This document shows positions 53,042 through 61,790 of a DNA stretch of 64,000 nucleotides, one piece after another. Source of the DNA: an uncultured Mycobacteriaceae bacterium. GTDB taxonomy: Bacteria; Actinomycetota; Actinomycetes; Mycobacteriales; Mycobacteriaceae. Position 1 is the stretch's first letter. Each line of letters begins with the position of its first letter. The notes under the pieces are model-generated. The model did not search any database and had not been told where the DNA came from. It saw nothing but the letters and a program-made list of their open reading frames with translations. The stretch lies in NCBI GenBank assembly GCA_902826815.1, contig CADEGF010000017.1, positions 43,576 through 107,575 of the forward strand, given 5' to 3'. A program made the position numbers and the translations under genes.

Positions 53042-54423
53042 GGGGCATCATTCCAATACATTTCGCGCTCCCAATCGGTGACGTGACCACAGAACCGAGC
53101 CCATTCGTCGGTATGGAAATCGATCAGCAACTCCGAAAGCGTCGGCCCGAAGGCCCCTGTCAGCACTTTGTCGGTACGGAAGGCGCTGATCGCCTCCCCC
53201 AGCGTCAGCGGTAACGCCGGGAACCGGTCGTCGTGCGGGGTGTCGTAGGACGAACCCTTCGTCGGCTCGCCGGGGTCGGTCGCGTTCTTCATGCCGTCCT
53301 CGCACGCCGCCAGGATCACCGCATGGGACAGGTACGGGTTGACGCTGGCGTCGGGCAGCTTGTACTCCAGGCGTCCGTTGGCCGAAAGCCGGACGGTGCA
53401 GGTCTTGTTGTCCAGCCCCCAGTTGATCCGCGACGGCGCGAATTGTCCTGCGTCCCAATAACGTTTATAGGAGTTCACGGTCGACCCGTTGACGAGCATG
53501 GCGCCCGCGGAATGGCACAACAGCCCGCCGAGGGCATGCTTGCCGATCTCGGAAAGGTGCAGTTCGGTTACTCCTGGGTCGATGAGGACGTTCACGTCAT
53601 CGCGCCAGAGGCTGAAGTTGTGGTGACAACCGTTACCCATCTGGCCGGTCGCAGGCTTGGGCATGAAGCTCGCCTCGATGCCGAGTTCGCGTGCGACCTG
53701 CTTGCAAATCTGGCGATAGGTGGTGAGTCGATCGGCGGTGAGATCGGCACGGTCGTACATGAAGTTGAGTTCCACCTGGAACTCATCCTCATAGTCGCCT
53801 TCGATCATGTCGAGACCGAGTGCCTGCGCGTATTCGATGACCTTCTTGACGATCGGCCGGTTCCGCTCGAGGTGTTCGATGTGATACGCGGGACTGGAAC
53901 CCGGCCGGAACTGGGCTTCGAGTCCTTCACCCTGCCAGGTCATTTCGGGCTCACAGCCGGTACGCAGCTCCAACCCGGTCCGATCGGTGAACCGGGCATG
54001 CATACGACGAAGCAGCCCACGGCTGTCACAGGCGAATTCGGCTCCTGCCCCTTGCGCCAGATGGTCGGGTTCGTAGAGCCGGCAGAACACCCTGGCGTAG
54101 CTGGTGTCCCACGGCAGCACGGCGAAAGTGTCGAGATCCGGTACCGCGGTGTACTCGGGGGCGTGCACTCCACCTGCGAGCAGTACACCCTCCCGGGTGC
54201 CCTGCAGGTTGGCGACCGCAGTCTGGTGCTGCTGAACGCCTTTGGCGGCCAGGCGGGCGAAGTGCCGCGCGGGCACCACCTTGCCGACGACGCGGCCGGT
54301 GATGGTGACTGCCTGGAAGTACACGAATTCCACGCCGCGTTCGGCGATCGCCGTCAACGCCGCCTCGAGTTCGGGTCCCGTGGCGTTCCCCTGCCGGTGC
54401 GCGTCCAGTGCTGTCGTGGACAT
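53038..54423 (-). CDS. glutamine-synthetase-family gamma-glutamyl-amine ligase (PuuA/GlnA3-like)
   Basis: A 461-residue GS-fold ligase starting at ATG 54423 (MSTTALDAHR). Metal and substrate motifs are MIEGDYEDEFQVELNFMY, GNGCHHNFSLW, and INWGLDNKTCTVRLSANGRLEYKLPD. The N-terminal part lacks the usual start of GlnA type I and fits the group that glutamylates amines (putrescine, ethanolamine, isopropylamine). It is encoded 4 bases after a ferredoxin and P450, and from memory a GS-like gene lies near the P450 genes for morpholine and piperidine use in mycobacteria. It would form gamma-glutamyl amides that the two PuuD-like hydrolases cut. Confidence 0.87.
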   Translation of the reverse strand: MSTTALDAHRQGNATGPELEAALTAIAERGVEFVYFQAVTITGRVVGKVVPARHFARLAAKGVQQHQTAVANLQGTREGVLLAGGVHAPEYTAVPDLDTFAVLPWDTSYARVFCRLYEPDHLAQGAGAEFACDSRGLLRRMHARFTDRTGLELRTGCEPEMTWQGEGLEAQFRPGSSPAYHIEHLERNRPIVKKVIEYAQALGLDMIEGDYEDEFQVELNFMYDRADLTADRLTTYRQICKQVARELGIEASFMPKPATGQMGNGCHHNFSLWRDDVNVLIDPGVTELHLSEIGKHALGGLLCHSAGAMLVNGSTVNSYKRYWDAGQFAPSRINWGLDNKTCTVRLSANGRLEYKLPDASVNPYLSHAVILAACEDGMKNATDPGEPTKGSSYDTPHDDRFPALPLTLGEAISAFRTDKVLTGAFGPTLSELLIDFHTDEWARFCGHVTDWEREMYWNDAP

Positions 54424-54427
54424 CGGA

Positions 54428-54616
54428 TCAGTCCTCGATGAGGATGGCCTGGGCCGGGCAGACGTCCGCGGCCTCCTCGACGTTGCCGCGCTCCGAGTCG
54501 TCGGGATTGCCGTTGTATTCCAGCTTTCCGTCGTCGTCCAGGTTGAACACAAGTGGGGCGGCGATGGCGCACTGACCGTGATCCTGGCATTTCGCGAGAT
54601 CGACTGTGACACGCAT
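54428..54616 (-). CDS. [3Fe-4S]-type ferredoxin
   Basis: A 62-residue ferredoxin. CQDHGQC and the later VCPAQAI give three cluster cysteines, as in P450-linked [3Fe-4S] ferredoxins. It lies between the P450 gene (35 bases upstream) and the GS-like gene (4 bases downstream) and should be the electron donor of that P450. No ferredoxin reductase gene is in the operon, so a shared cellular reductase would be needed. Confidence 0.9.
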   Translation of the reverse strand: MRVTVDLAKCQDHGQCAIAAPLVFNLDDDGKLEYNGNPDDSERGNVEEAADVCPAQAILIED

Positions 54617-54651
54617 TTTTCAAGGATCCTTTCCTGGGCTGTTGGGTGGGA

Positions 54652-55854
54652 TCAGGGGGCTGGTGTGAAACCGATGGGCAGTCGGATCGGGCCGGTGTTG
54701 CCGGAGTCGGGCAGCCATTGTGCGCCGGGCAGCTCGTACGGATCGGGCATCCGCCTGGCGAGCAGCGGGAGTGCCTCGCTCATGTCGGAACGGGCCACGA
54801 AGTGGCCGAGGCAGTGGTGCGCTCCGCCGCCGAAACCGAAGTGCGGCTTGCGTTCTGCGGTGATATCGAAGCCGGAGTCGAAGACGCGGGGGTCGGTGCC
54901 TGCGGACTCGCTGTAGAGGTGCACGGTGGTGCCCGCCTCGAGCAGCAGACCGTCGTAGGTGAAATCCTCCAACACCTCGCGGGTGACCCATCGGACGGTC
55001 GGATTCACCCGCATGACCTCCTCGACGGCTTTACCGCCGAGGTCGGGACGCGCCGCGAGCAGTCGCCACTGGTCGGTGTTGGCCATGAACGTCTGCATGG
55101 CCAGACCCAGCTGATTGCGGGTGGTGTCGAAACCACCGAAGATGAGCAGCACCATGGCATCTCGGAGTTCGGTGTCGGACATCCGGCCGTCTTCCGGTCG
55201 CGATGCGTTCACCAACGCGGTGACGAAATCGTCGCGCGGATTGGCCCGGCGATCGGCGATCATCTCGTCGCTGTAGTCGTAGAGCCGTTGCAGGGCCGTC
55301 TCGATCTTGGGCAGGTCCTCGCGCAGCGTGACGCCCATCGCAAGACCGATCGTGGCCGACTCGGTCGAGATGACCTTCCACTCCCCCTCGGGAATCCCGA
55401 GCATGATCGCGATGACGCGGGCCGCATAGGGTTCGGCGAACTCGCTGACGAACTCGCAGCGATCGGGCTCGGCGAAACCGTCGATGAGCTCGTTGCCAAG
55501 GGCCTGGAACCTCGGCACAAGTGAACCGATGAGCTTGTGCGAAAAGGCCGGGTTCATCAGCCGGCGCAACCGGTGGTGCTCCTCGCCTTCTTTGTTGAGG
55601 ATCCAGCTGGCGAACCAGGCGGCGAAGGGCCCATCGGTGACGCCGTTGTGGGCGGGCCAGGCGACGCTGCCCTGCCGCAGCTTCGGATGCTTGAGCAGAC
55701 GGCTCACCTGTTCGTAACGCAGGACGGCGATGCCGTACGGCGTGGTGGCGTACCAGCTTCGCTCCCGGGCCTGATGGACCTCGTCGGAGGTGATCGCGAA
55801 CGACGGGTCGGCGACGTCGAACGCGGGAACCGGACCGACGGTGAGAGACGACAT
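54652..55854 (-). CDS. cytochrome P450, candidate CYP151-like amine monooxygenase
   Basis: A 400-residue soluble P450. The I-helix reads LLIFGGFDTTRNQ with the acid-alcohol pair; the ExxR is EEVMR; the haem loop FGFGGGAHHCLGHF gives the ligand Cys348. GGAGG lies 8 bases before the ATG at 55854. The gene order GntR regulator, P450, small ferredoxin, GS-like ligase is like the pip/mor genes of mycobacteria that use piperidine, pyrrolidine or morpholine, where CYP151 hydroxylates the carbon next to nitrogen. That assignment is by context and length, not by alignment. Confidence 0.85.
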   Translation of the reverse strand: MSSLTVGPVPAFDVADPSFAITSDEVHQARERSWYATTPYGIAVLRYEQVSRLLKHPKLRQGSVAWPAHNGVTDGPFAAWFASWILNKEGEEHHRLRRLMNPAFSHKLIGSLVPRFQALGNELIDGFAEPDRCEFVSEFAEPYAARVIAIMLGIPEGEWKVISTESATIGLAMGVTLREDLPKIETALQRLYDYSDEMIADRRANPRDDFVTALVNASRPEDGRMSDTELRDAMVLLIFGGFDTTRNQLGLAMQTFMANTDQWRLLAARPDLGGKAVEEVMRVNPTVRWVTREVLEDFTYDGLLLEAGTTVHLYSESAGTDPRVFDSGFDITAERKPHFGFGGGAHHCLGHFVARSDMSEALPLLARRMPDPYELPGAQWLPDSGNTGPIRLPIGFTPAP

Positions 55855-55893
55855 AGGCGCTACCTCCAGGCAGGATTCAACTGGCTGCGCTTA

Positions 55894-55923
55894 AATCCTC
55901 TAGAAGTAGGTGTTATTTGTCAA
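55894..55923 (-). promoter_or_regulatory. promoter candidate for the P450-ferredoxin-GS operon
   Basis: On the minus strand TTGACA (55918-55923) is a perfect -35 box, and 17 bases later GAGGAT (55895-55900) is a weak -10. It lies about 40 bases before the P450 ATG. The stretch between them includes the small palindrome TCTAGA, a possible operator. Confidence 0.4.
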
Positions 55924-55955
55924 GGGGCCGTCGGTCGGCCGCCGCCCGGTGTCCC

Positions 55956-56675
55956 CTATGGCCACGCGACAGCAAGCACCCAACCGGTGCCAAGCGGCAT
56001 CTCAACGACCTCCCGGAACGCGGTCGGGTCTGCCGACGGGCCTGCCGTCGGCAGCTGGGGCAGCCGCGCACCGACCATCCACCTGGAGGTGTTGGCGGTG
56101 ATGACACGACGTTCGGCGCTGACGACGACGGCGTCCTCTGGCGTCTGCCGCAAGGCCGCGAGTAGTCGGTGCTCGACTTCGGCAACCACCAGATCGGCGC
56201 CGGCGATGCCAAGGAAAACTCCGTCAGCAAGGACGGGGATCGTGGCGGTGATCGTGTACATATCCGATCCGCTGTAGTCCACGTAGGGCCCGTAGGCCAC
56301 CCGGGCCTGTCCGCGCAGTGCCAGCTGATACCAGTCCATCTGGAGGTAGTCGTAGACATCGACGCTGGCCGGGTCGAAGTTGAGCCGCAGGCGGGCAACG
56401 CGCTCACCGTGCCGCTGCCACCACATCAAGTAACGTTCTCTGCCCTCCACCACCGATGGCGCCGCGATGAAGCCCATCCCCCACACCGCCATTTCCTCGC
56501 CGATGAAGTCCACAAGCAGGCGTTGCAACGGCTTGAGTTGCGCCTCGGTGAGCGACGACCGCTCGGGCCTGACCCGAATCACCTCATCGGCGATGCGGCC
56601 AAGCCGCTGATAGATCGGTTCGATGGCTTGCGATGCCCGCTCGGCAAGCTGGCGGGCCTGCGTTTCGCCACTCAT
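55956..56675 (-). CDS. soluble cache-domain protein coupled to a GntR regulator
   Basis: A 239-residue protein with no signal peptide or membrane helix. The second half has the cache (PDC-sensor) pattern: YDYLQMDWYQLALRG, GPYVDYSGSDMYTITATIPV, and GVFLGIAGADLVVAEVEHRL. Cache domains are normally outside the membrane and bind amines, amino acids or carboxylates. The N-terminal half is helical. Its ATG overlaps the stop of the GntR gene by 4 bases, so the two are made together. It may bind the same inducer as the GntR protein or act as a cytoplasmic sensor. Confidence 0.75.
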   Translation of the reverse strand: MSGETQARQLAERASQAIEPIYQRLGRIADEVIRVRPERSSLTEAQLKPLQRLLVDFIGEEMAVWGMGFIAAPSVVEGRERYLMWWQRHGERVARLRLNFDPASVDVYDYLQMDWYQLALRGQARVAYGPYVDYSGSDMYTITATIPVLADGVFLGIAGADLVVAEVEHRLLAALRQTPEDAVVVSAERRVITANTSRWMVGARLPQLPTAGPSADPTAFREVVEMPLGTGWVLAVAWP

Positions 56676-57412
56676 GCCATGAGTCCTTCGGTCGAGAGCT
56701 CGAGATTCACTTCTGTCAGCCGCCCGAGTTGGCCCATCACGTGCTCTTCGGCCAGCCGACGCGCGACGTCGGCGTTCTCGGAGGCGATGGCCGTGGCGAT
56801 CGCGTGCTTCTCTTCGATATAGGCGGCCACGTCTACACCGGGGGTGACCGGTAGCCAGACGAAGCCGGAGATCTCGGCCTGCAGGTTGGCTTCACGCCTG
56901 GCCAGCCGACTGGACTGGGAGGCGACAGCCACCTGGATGTGAAATCTGCTGTCGGCGCGGATGCGCTCGCCGAGCGACGAGGCCGAGCCCAGTTGATCGG
57001 TCAGCGCGAACAGTCTCCGAACGGCGTAGGGCGCGGCCCGCTCAGCTGCCAGACGTGCCGACTGCCCGGCGATCGCCGTGTGCTCGTCGAACAGATCGCG
57101 CAAATCGGATGGGCTCAGGTCGGCCAGCCTCGCCGTCAGCGCCTCGACGGGCGGACTTGCGGGCCTTCGCACGAACGAGCCGCCGCTGCGGCCGCGGCGG
57201 GTCTCCACCAGACCCTGGCCACGCAAAGTTGCCAAGGCCTCACGAACCGTCATGGGCGCGACGCCGAACTGGGCCGCGAGGTCGAGCTCGACCGGCAGGC
57301 GTTCGCCGTCATCGAGCAGTCCGAGGTGAATGGCCTCGGTGACACGCTGCACGATTTCGTCCGCACGTCCAAGCGGCGATTCGGACGCGACGAGCGGCGA
57401 CAACGACGACAT
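56672..57412 (-). CDS. GntR-family (FadR-type) transcriptional regulator
   Basis: A 246-residue regulator starting at ATG 57412 (MSSLSPLVASE). The winged HTH is EIVQRVTEAIHLGLLDDGER and VAPMTVREALATLRGQGLVETRRGRSGGSF. The C-terminal FCD-type helical domain shows DLFDEHTAIAGQSARLAA and DSRFHIQVAVASQS. It is two genes upstream of the P450 and divergent from an APC permease. Mycobacterial pip genes are controlled by a GntR protein (PipR), which supports a role in controlling the P450 operon and the permease. Confidence 0.88.
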   Translation of the reverse strand: MSSLSPLVASESPLGRADEIVQRVTEAIHLGLLDDGERLPVELDLAAQFGVAPMTVREALATLRGQGLVETRRGRSGGSFVRRPASPPVEALTARLADLSPSDLRDLFDEHTAIAGQSARLAAERAAPYAVRRLFALTDQLGSASSLGERIRADSRFHIQVAVASQSSRLARREANLQAEISGFVWLPVTPGVDVAAYIEEKHAIATAIASENADVARRLAEEHVMGQLGRLTEVNLELSTEGLMA

Positions 57413-57457
57413 CCCGGCCCCTCTCCGTGCGCCCGACGTCGGCAATTTACCCGATTT

Positions 57458-57474
57458 ACGGCCAATTCTGCCGT
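57458..57474. promoter_or_regulatory. inverted repeat in the GntR-permease divergent region
   Basis: ACGGC and GCCGT flank CAATTCT in the 141-base region 57413-57553 between the GntR gene and the permease. A looser pair, CGGCAATT and AATTCTGCCG, overlaps it. Either could be the GntR operator. Confidence 0.35.
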
Positions 57475-57553
57475 TTTGGTTGCCGCTTAAACAATAAGAA
57501 TGTAGTTTTCCGCACAGCTCGCAACCCACCCAACCCCTGGAGGAGAGCCGCCC

Positions 57554-59062
57554 ATGTCAACAGCCCGCGCGGACGACGGCTATCACGAAATTCAAGACGA
57601 GGACGACGCATCGCACCTGCACGCGCTCGGCTACACGTCGGAGTTCAGGCGCGAGATGAGCCCGTGGGCCAACTTCTCCCTCGGATTCACCTACCTCTCG
57701 CCCGTCGTCGGCATCTACACATTGTTCGCCTTCGCCCTGGCCACCGGCGGTCCGCCGATGATCTGGAGTCTCGTCATCGTCGGCCTTGGACAGCTCCTGG
57801 TGGCGCTGAGCTTCAGCGAGATCGTCGCGCAGTTCCCCGTGGCCGGCGGTGTGTATCCGTGGGCGCGGCGACTGTGGGGCCGTCGATATGCGTGGATGAC
57901 CGGGTGGGTCTACATGGTGGCGCTACTGGTGACGATCGCTTCGGTCGTCTACGGCGGCGGCCCGTTCGTCGCAGCCGCGCTCGGCTTCGAGGCGACGGTG
58001 AACAACACCATCGCGTTCGCCCTTGTCCTGCTGGCGTTGGCCACGTTCATCAATTTCCTCGGCACGAAAGTGCTTGCAAAAGCGGCGATTATCGGTTTCA
58101 CCGCGGAGATCATCGGCGCCCTCGTCGTCGGCGGATGGCTGCTCATCGCGCATCGCGAACACAACCTCGGCATCCTGTTCGACAGTTTCGGCACCGGTGG
58201 CGACGGCAATTACCTGTGGGCATTCGCCGCCGCGGCGCTCATCGGCATCTACCAGTACTACGGGTTCGAGGCTTGCGGCGATGTCGCCGAGGAGGTTCCG
58301 GACCCGGGCCGCCTCATCCCGAAGGCCATGCGCAGGACCATCTACGTAGGTGGTGCCGCGGCCACGTTCGTCTGTCTGGCCCTCGTGCTCGCGGTGGCCG
58401 ACATCCCTGCCGTCATCGCAGGCGAGGACACCGATCCGGTCAGCACCGTCCTCAACGAAGCCTTCGGTCCGGTGGGTGCCAAGGTAATCCTGCTCATCGT
58501 CCTCATCTCGTTCCTGTCCTGCGCCATGAGCCTGCAGGCCGCCGCAAGCCGGCTGGCCTACTCGTACGGCCGCGACGACATGATCATGGGCAGTTCGCTG
58601 TTGAAGAAGTTCTCCGCGACCCGGCACGTCCCTCCGTATGCGCTGGTGCTCGCCGCCCTGGTGCCTGCCGTGATCGTCATCGGGTCGAAGTTCTCGACCG
58701 ATGCCATCACCAAGATCATCAGCTTCGCCGCCTTCGGTATCTACCTGGCGTTCCAGATGGTCGTGCTCGCCGCACTGCGCGCACGGCTGAAGGGCTGGGT
58801 CCCCAGCGGTAAGTACCAGCTTGGGAAGTGGGGCCTTGGGGTCAACATTGCCGCTCTGGCCTACGGCATCACCGCCATGATCAACATGGCGTGGCCGCGG
58901 ACCCCGGATGCGCCGTGGTACGACAATTGGATCGTCGCGATCTCGGCCGGCGTCGTCGTCATCGTCGGACTGGTGTACATGACCATTCACCCGCTGCACG
59001 ACCGCAGCACGGCCCCGTACGACGACGCCATCCCCAAGGGGTCTGACGCGCCCCGCAGGTGA
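57554..59062 (+). CDS. APC-superfamily amino acid/amine permease
   Basis: A 502-residue transporter with about 12 membrane helices. ANFSLGFTYLSPVVGIYTLFAFA, and the signature loop GFEACGDVAEEVPDPGRLIPKAMRR, place it in the amino acid/choline (ACT) group that includes GABA permeases. It has a hydrophilic, acidic N-terminus. A strong GGAGGAGA precedes the ATG. It is divergent from the GntR regulator, so it is a likely uptake system for the substrate of the P450 operon or for an omega-amino acid. Confidence 0.88.
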   Translation: MSTARADDGYHEIQDEDDASHLHALGYTSEFRREMSPWANFSLGFTYLSPVVGIYTLFAFALATGGPPMIWSLVIVGLGQLLVALSFSEIVAQFPVAGGVYPWARRLWGRRYAWMTGWVYMVALLVTIASVVYGGGPFVAAALGFEATVNNTIAFALVLLALATFINFLGTKVLAKAAIIGFTAEIIGALVVGGWLLIAHREHNLGILFDSFGTGGDGNYLWAFAAAALIGIYQYYGFEACGDVAEEVPDPGRLIPKAMRRTIYVGGAAATFVCLALVLAVADIPAVIAGEDTDPVSTVLNEAFGPVGAKVILLIVLISFLSCAMSLQAAASRLAYSYGRDDMIMGSSLLKKFSATRHVPPYALVLAALVPAVIVIGSKFSTDAITKIISFAAFGIYLAFQMVVLAALRARLKGWVPSGKYQLGKWGLGVNIAALAYGITAMINMAWPRTPDAPWYDNWIVAISAGVVVIVGLVYMTIHPLHDRSTAPYDDAIPKGSDAPRR

Positions 59063-59133
59063 GGACAGCCCTACCCTCAAGACGCCGGCACACCGGATCG
59101 GCGCTGGACCGAGCACGCCCTAGCGTCTAAGGC

Positions 59134-60423
59134 GTGACCACGACCGCAACGGGAACGCCCAACCGCAACGGCTTCCTCCGCCAGTTGGGCATCGACACCG
59201 CCTACACGCTGCTCGGTTTCCCGCTTGCCCTAGCGAGTTTCGTCGTCGTCGTCACCGGTCTTTCCGTCGGGCTCGGGACGCTGGTCATTGTCGTCGGCGT
59301 GCCCATCCTCGTCGCCACCGTATTGCTCGCGCGCCTGTTCGCCGACATCGAACGGCTGCGCATCGGTCCGGTGTTGCGAAGGCCACGGACTCGCCCCATC
59401 TACCGGACGCCCGATCCGGGCGCCGGAATCTGGAAGCGGATGATCATGCCGCTCGCGCAGACACAGGGCTGGCTCGATTTGACGCACGCTGTCCTGTGTT
59501 TTCCGATCGCCGTCTTCACCTTCTGCGTCGTCGTCACGTGGTGGGTGACGGCGATCGGTGGAACGCTTACCGTGCTGTGGGACTGGAGCATTCCGCGCGG
59601 ACCCGACAATCATTCGCTCGCCGAGCTGATCGGGCTCGGCGACGGCACATTCGCGCGGATCGGTTTTCAGACCGCAGTCGGCCTGATCGGACTTGTCACG
59701 CTCCCGTTCGTGGTCCGGGGCTGCGCACTGCTGTCGGCCGGCTTCAGCCGGGTACTGCTGATCAGCCTCGCGGAGATGCGCCAGACGATCAGCGTGCTGA
59801 GCGCGCAGAAGGCGGCGGCGGTGTCCGCGGAGGCAACCGCACTTCGCCGGCTGGAGCGAGACATCCACGACGGTCCGCAACAACGCCTGATCCGCCTCGC
59901 GATGGACCTGAGCCGGGCCCGGCAGCAGGTGGACACCGCCCCGGACGCACTCACGCAAACACTGGACGAGGCGATCGGCCAGACCCGGGAGGCGTTGGAC
60001 GAACTGCGGGCGCTGTCGCGCGGGATCGCGCCACCTGTGCTCGCCGACCGCGGACTACCGAGTGCGCTGACGGCATTGGCCAGCCGGTGCACGGTGCCTG
60101 TCGAGCTGGCCGTCGACCCCGAGCTCGGGGCGCCGAAGGGCAGGCTCGACCCTGCGGTCGAGAACACGGCGTACTTCGCCGTGGCTGAGGCCCTGACCAA
60201 CGTCGCCAAGCACAGCGGCGCGGCGAACTGCTGGGTGACCGTCGCGAATGGGCCGGGCAAGGTCGGAGTCCGGGTCGTCGACGACGGCGACGGCGGAGCG
60301 CACGTCGCCAAGGGGCATGGGCTGGCGGGCATGGCCGACCGGGTCCGGGCCACGGGTGGCACGCTGTCGGTGACCAGCCCGGCCGGGGGGCCGACCGAGA
60401 TCATGGTGGAGGTGCCGAGTTGA
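59134..60423 (+). CDS. sensor histidine kinase (HisKA_3 type)
   Basis: A 429-residue kinase starting at GTG 59134. The N-terminal half is a membrane domain of the 'putative sensor' type with four hydrophobic segments (YTLLGFPLALASFVVVVTGL and others), then RTGPIY-like cytosolic loop, then the second pair. The phospho-acceptor His is in RRLERDIHDGPQQRLIRLAMD, and the ATPase domain shows NVAKHSGAANCWV, VVDDGDGGA and GHGLAGMADRVRATGG. Its stop overlaps the TTG start of the response regulator. It belongs to the NarL-type pairs. Confidence 0.9.
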   Translation: MTTTATGTPNRNGFLRQLGIDTAYTLLGFPLALASFVVVVTGLSVGLGTLVIVVGVPILVATVLLARLFADIERLRIGPVLRRPRTRPIYRTPDPGAGIWKRMIMPLAQTQGWLDLTHAVLCFPIAVFTFCVVVTWWVTAIGGTLTVLWDWSIPRGPDNHSLAELIGLGDGTFARIGFQTAVGLIGLVTLPFVVRGCALLSAGFSRVLLISLAEMRQTISVLSAQKAAAVSAEATALRRLERDIHDGPQQRLIRLAMDLSRARQQVDTAPDALTQTLDEAIGQTREALDELRALSRGIAPPVLADRGLPSALTALASRCTVPVELAVDPELGAPKGRLDPAVENTAYFAVAEALTNVAKHSGAANCWVTVANGPGKVGVRVVDDGDGGAHVAKGHGLAGMADRVRATGGTLSVTSPAGGPTEIMVEVPS

Positions 60424-61064
60424 GAGTCGTGGTGGCCGACGACTCAGTACTCCTGCGGGAGGGCCTCATCCGGCTGTTGGAAGAGAACGGCCATCAGGTG
60501 GTCGCCGCAGTCGGCGACGGACCGTCGTTGGTGCAAGCCGTCGAGGAACACCGGCCCGATGTCTCGGTGGTCGATGTCCGGATGCCGCCGTCGCATACCG
60601 ACGAGGGGCTGCGGGCCGCGGTCGAGGCCCGCAGACTGGTGCCGCGCTCTCCGGTACTGGTGCTCTCTCAGTACGTCGAAGTGTCGTATGCCGACGACCT
60701 GCTTGCCGACCGGGCAGGCGCGGTGGGCTATTTACTCAAGGACCGGGTCGCAGCGATCGCCGAATTCCTGGACGCGCTCGACCGCGTCGCCGCGGGCGGC
60801 TCGGTGCTCGACCCGGAGGTCGTCGCACAGCTGTTGGTGCGCCGCCGCCGCGACGACCAGCTGGGCCAACTGACCCCGCGCGAGCGGGAGGTGCTCGCGC
60901 TGATGGCCGAGGGCCGCTCGAACACCAATATCGCGCGCACCCTTGTGGTCAGCGACGGCGCTGTGGAAAAGCACGTGCGCAACATCTTCGCGAAGTTGGC
61001 GCTGCCGCCCGACGACGAGCAGCACCGCCGGGTGCTCGCCGTGCTGGCTTACCTGAGCGGATAG
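60420..61064 (+). CDS. NarL/LuxR-family response regulator
   Basis: A 214-residue response regulator starting at TTG 60420, which overlaps the kinase stop as TTGA. The receiver domain has VVVADDSVLLREG with the acidic pocket, SVVDVRMPP with the phospho-Asp, and GYLLKDRVA with the Lys. The C-terminal HTH is LTPREREVLALMAEGRSNTNIARTL and VSDGAVEKHVRNIFAKL. It acts with the upstream kinase. Targets are unknown; the nearby nitroreductase or permease are candidates. Confidence 0.9.
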   Translation: MRVVVADDSVLLREGLIRLLEENGHQVVAAVGDGPSLVQAVEEHRPDVSVVDVRMPPSHTDEGLRAAVEARRLVPRSPVLVLSQYVEVSYADDLLADRAGAVGYLLKDRVAAIAEFLDALDRVAAGGSVLDPEVVAQLLVRRRRDDQLGQLTPREREVLALMAEGRSNTNIARTLVVSDGAVEKHVRNIFAKLALPPDDEQHRRVLAVLAYLSG

Positions 61065-61134
61065 CCGCGTTGGAATTAAACGGTTGTTGAAATCGTTTCG
61101 CCTGGTGTATACATCGCAAGTCAGGAGGTCGTCG

Positions 61135-61788
61135 ATGTATGACTTGGAACAGGCGATCACGGAGCGCCGGTCGACGCGAATGTTTCTGCGCGACAAGCCC
61201 GTACCAATCGACCTCGTCAACGAGGCGCTGACGCTCGCGATGCGGGCGCCGTCGAACTCGAACATCCAGCCTTGGCACCTCGTGCTGGCCTCCGGGCCTG
61301 CCAGAGACCGGCTCGTCGAGGCACTCCTCGAGGTGGCCGCGGTCGAGTCGCCTGCCGTGCCGGTGCTGCCGGAGGCGTTCGCACACATGCGGCGCGATCT
61401 CGGCGCGTTGGTGTACGGCTCGATGGGAATCGACAGGGGCGACACCGAGGCGCGACGACTCGCGGTGCTGCGCAACTGGGAATTCTTCCGAGCGCCTCTG
61501 GCGGGCATCGTCTGCATGGACCGAGATCTCGGCAACGTCGACGCGATGGGCGTCGGCATGTTCCTGCAGACGCTCGTGCTGGCCTTGACCGCGCGGGGGC
61601 TCGGCACCTGCGTTCAGGTGTCGATCGCCGGCTACCCCGACGTCATCCGCGAACAGTTGAACATCGGTGAGGACATGCGAATCCTGTGCGGGCTTGCGAT
61701 CGGCTACCCGGATCCGACGTTCCCGGGAAACAACCTGTGGGTGCCGAGAAACCCCGTCGAAAGCAATGTGGTGTTCCTCGACCAATAG
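61135..61788 (+). CDS. nitroreductase family protein
   Basis: A 217-residue FMN-dependent oxidoreductase. ATG 61135 is chosen because CAGGAGG lies 6 bases upstream; the TTG at 61084 would add a poor leader. The N-terminal ITERRSTRMFLRDKPVP and MRAPSNSNIQPWHLVLASG are the FMN-binding signatures, and LTARGLGTCVQVSIAGYPDV plus GLAIGYPDP lie in the C-terminal half. Family members reduce nitro groups, quinones or flavins with NAD(P)H. It converges on cyp142 across a palindromic repeat. Confidence 0.87.
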   Translation: MYDLEQAITERRSTRMFLRDKPVPIDLVNEALTLAMRAPSNSNIQPWHLVLASGPARDRLVEALLEVAAVESPAVPVLPEAFAHMRRDLGALVYGSMGIDRGDTEARRLAVLRNWEFFRAPLAGIVCMDRDLGNVDAMGVGMFLQTLVLALTARGLGTCVQVSIAGYPDVIREQLNIGEDMRILCGLAIGYPDPTFPGNNLWVPRNPVESNVVFLDQ

Positions 61789-61790
61789 TG

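Noticed and set aside
57923-59116. 397-codon minus-strand ORF antisense to the APC permease
   Set aside because: Shadow frame rich in Asp, Arg and Gly; the permease on the other strand has membrane helices and a strong ribosome site.
61084-61134. TTG 61084 as nitroreductase start
   Set aside because: The ATG at 61135 has a strong CAGGAGG site at the right distance, and the family signature begins right after it.
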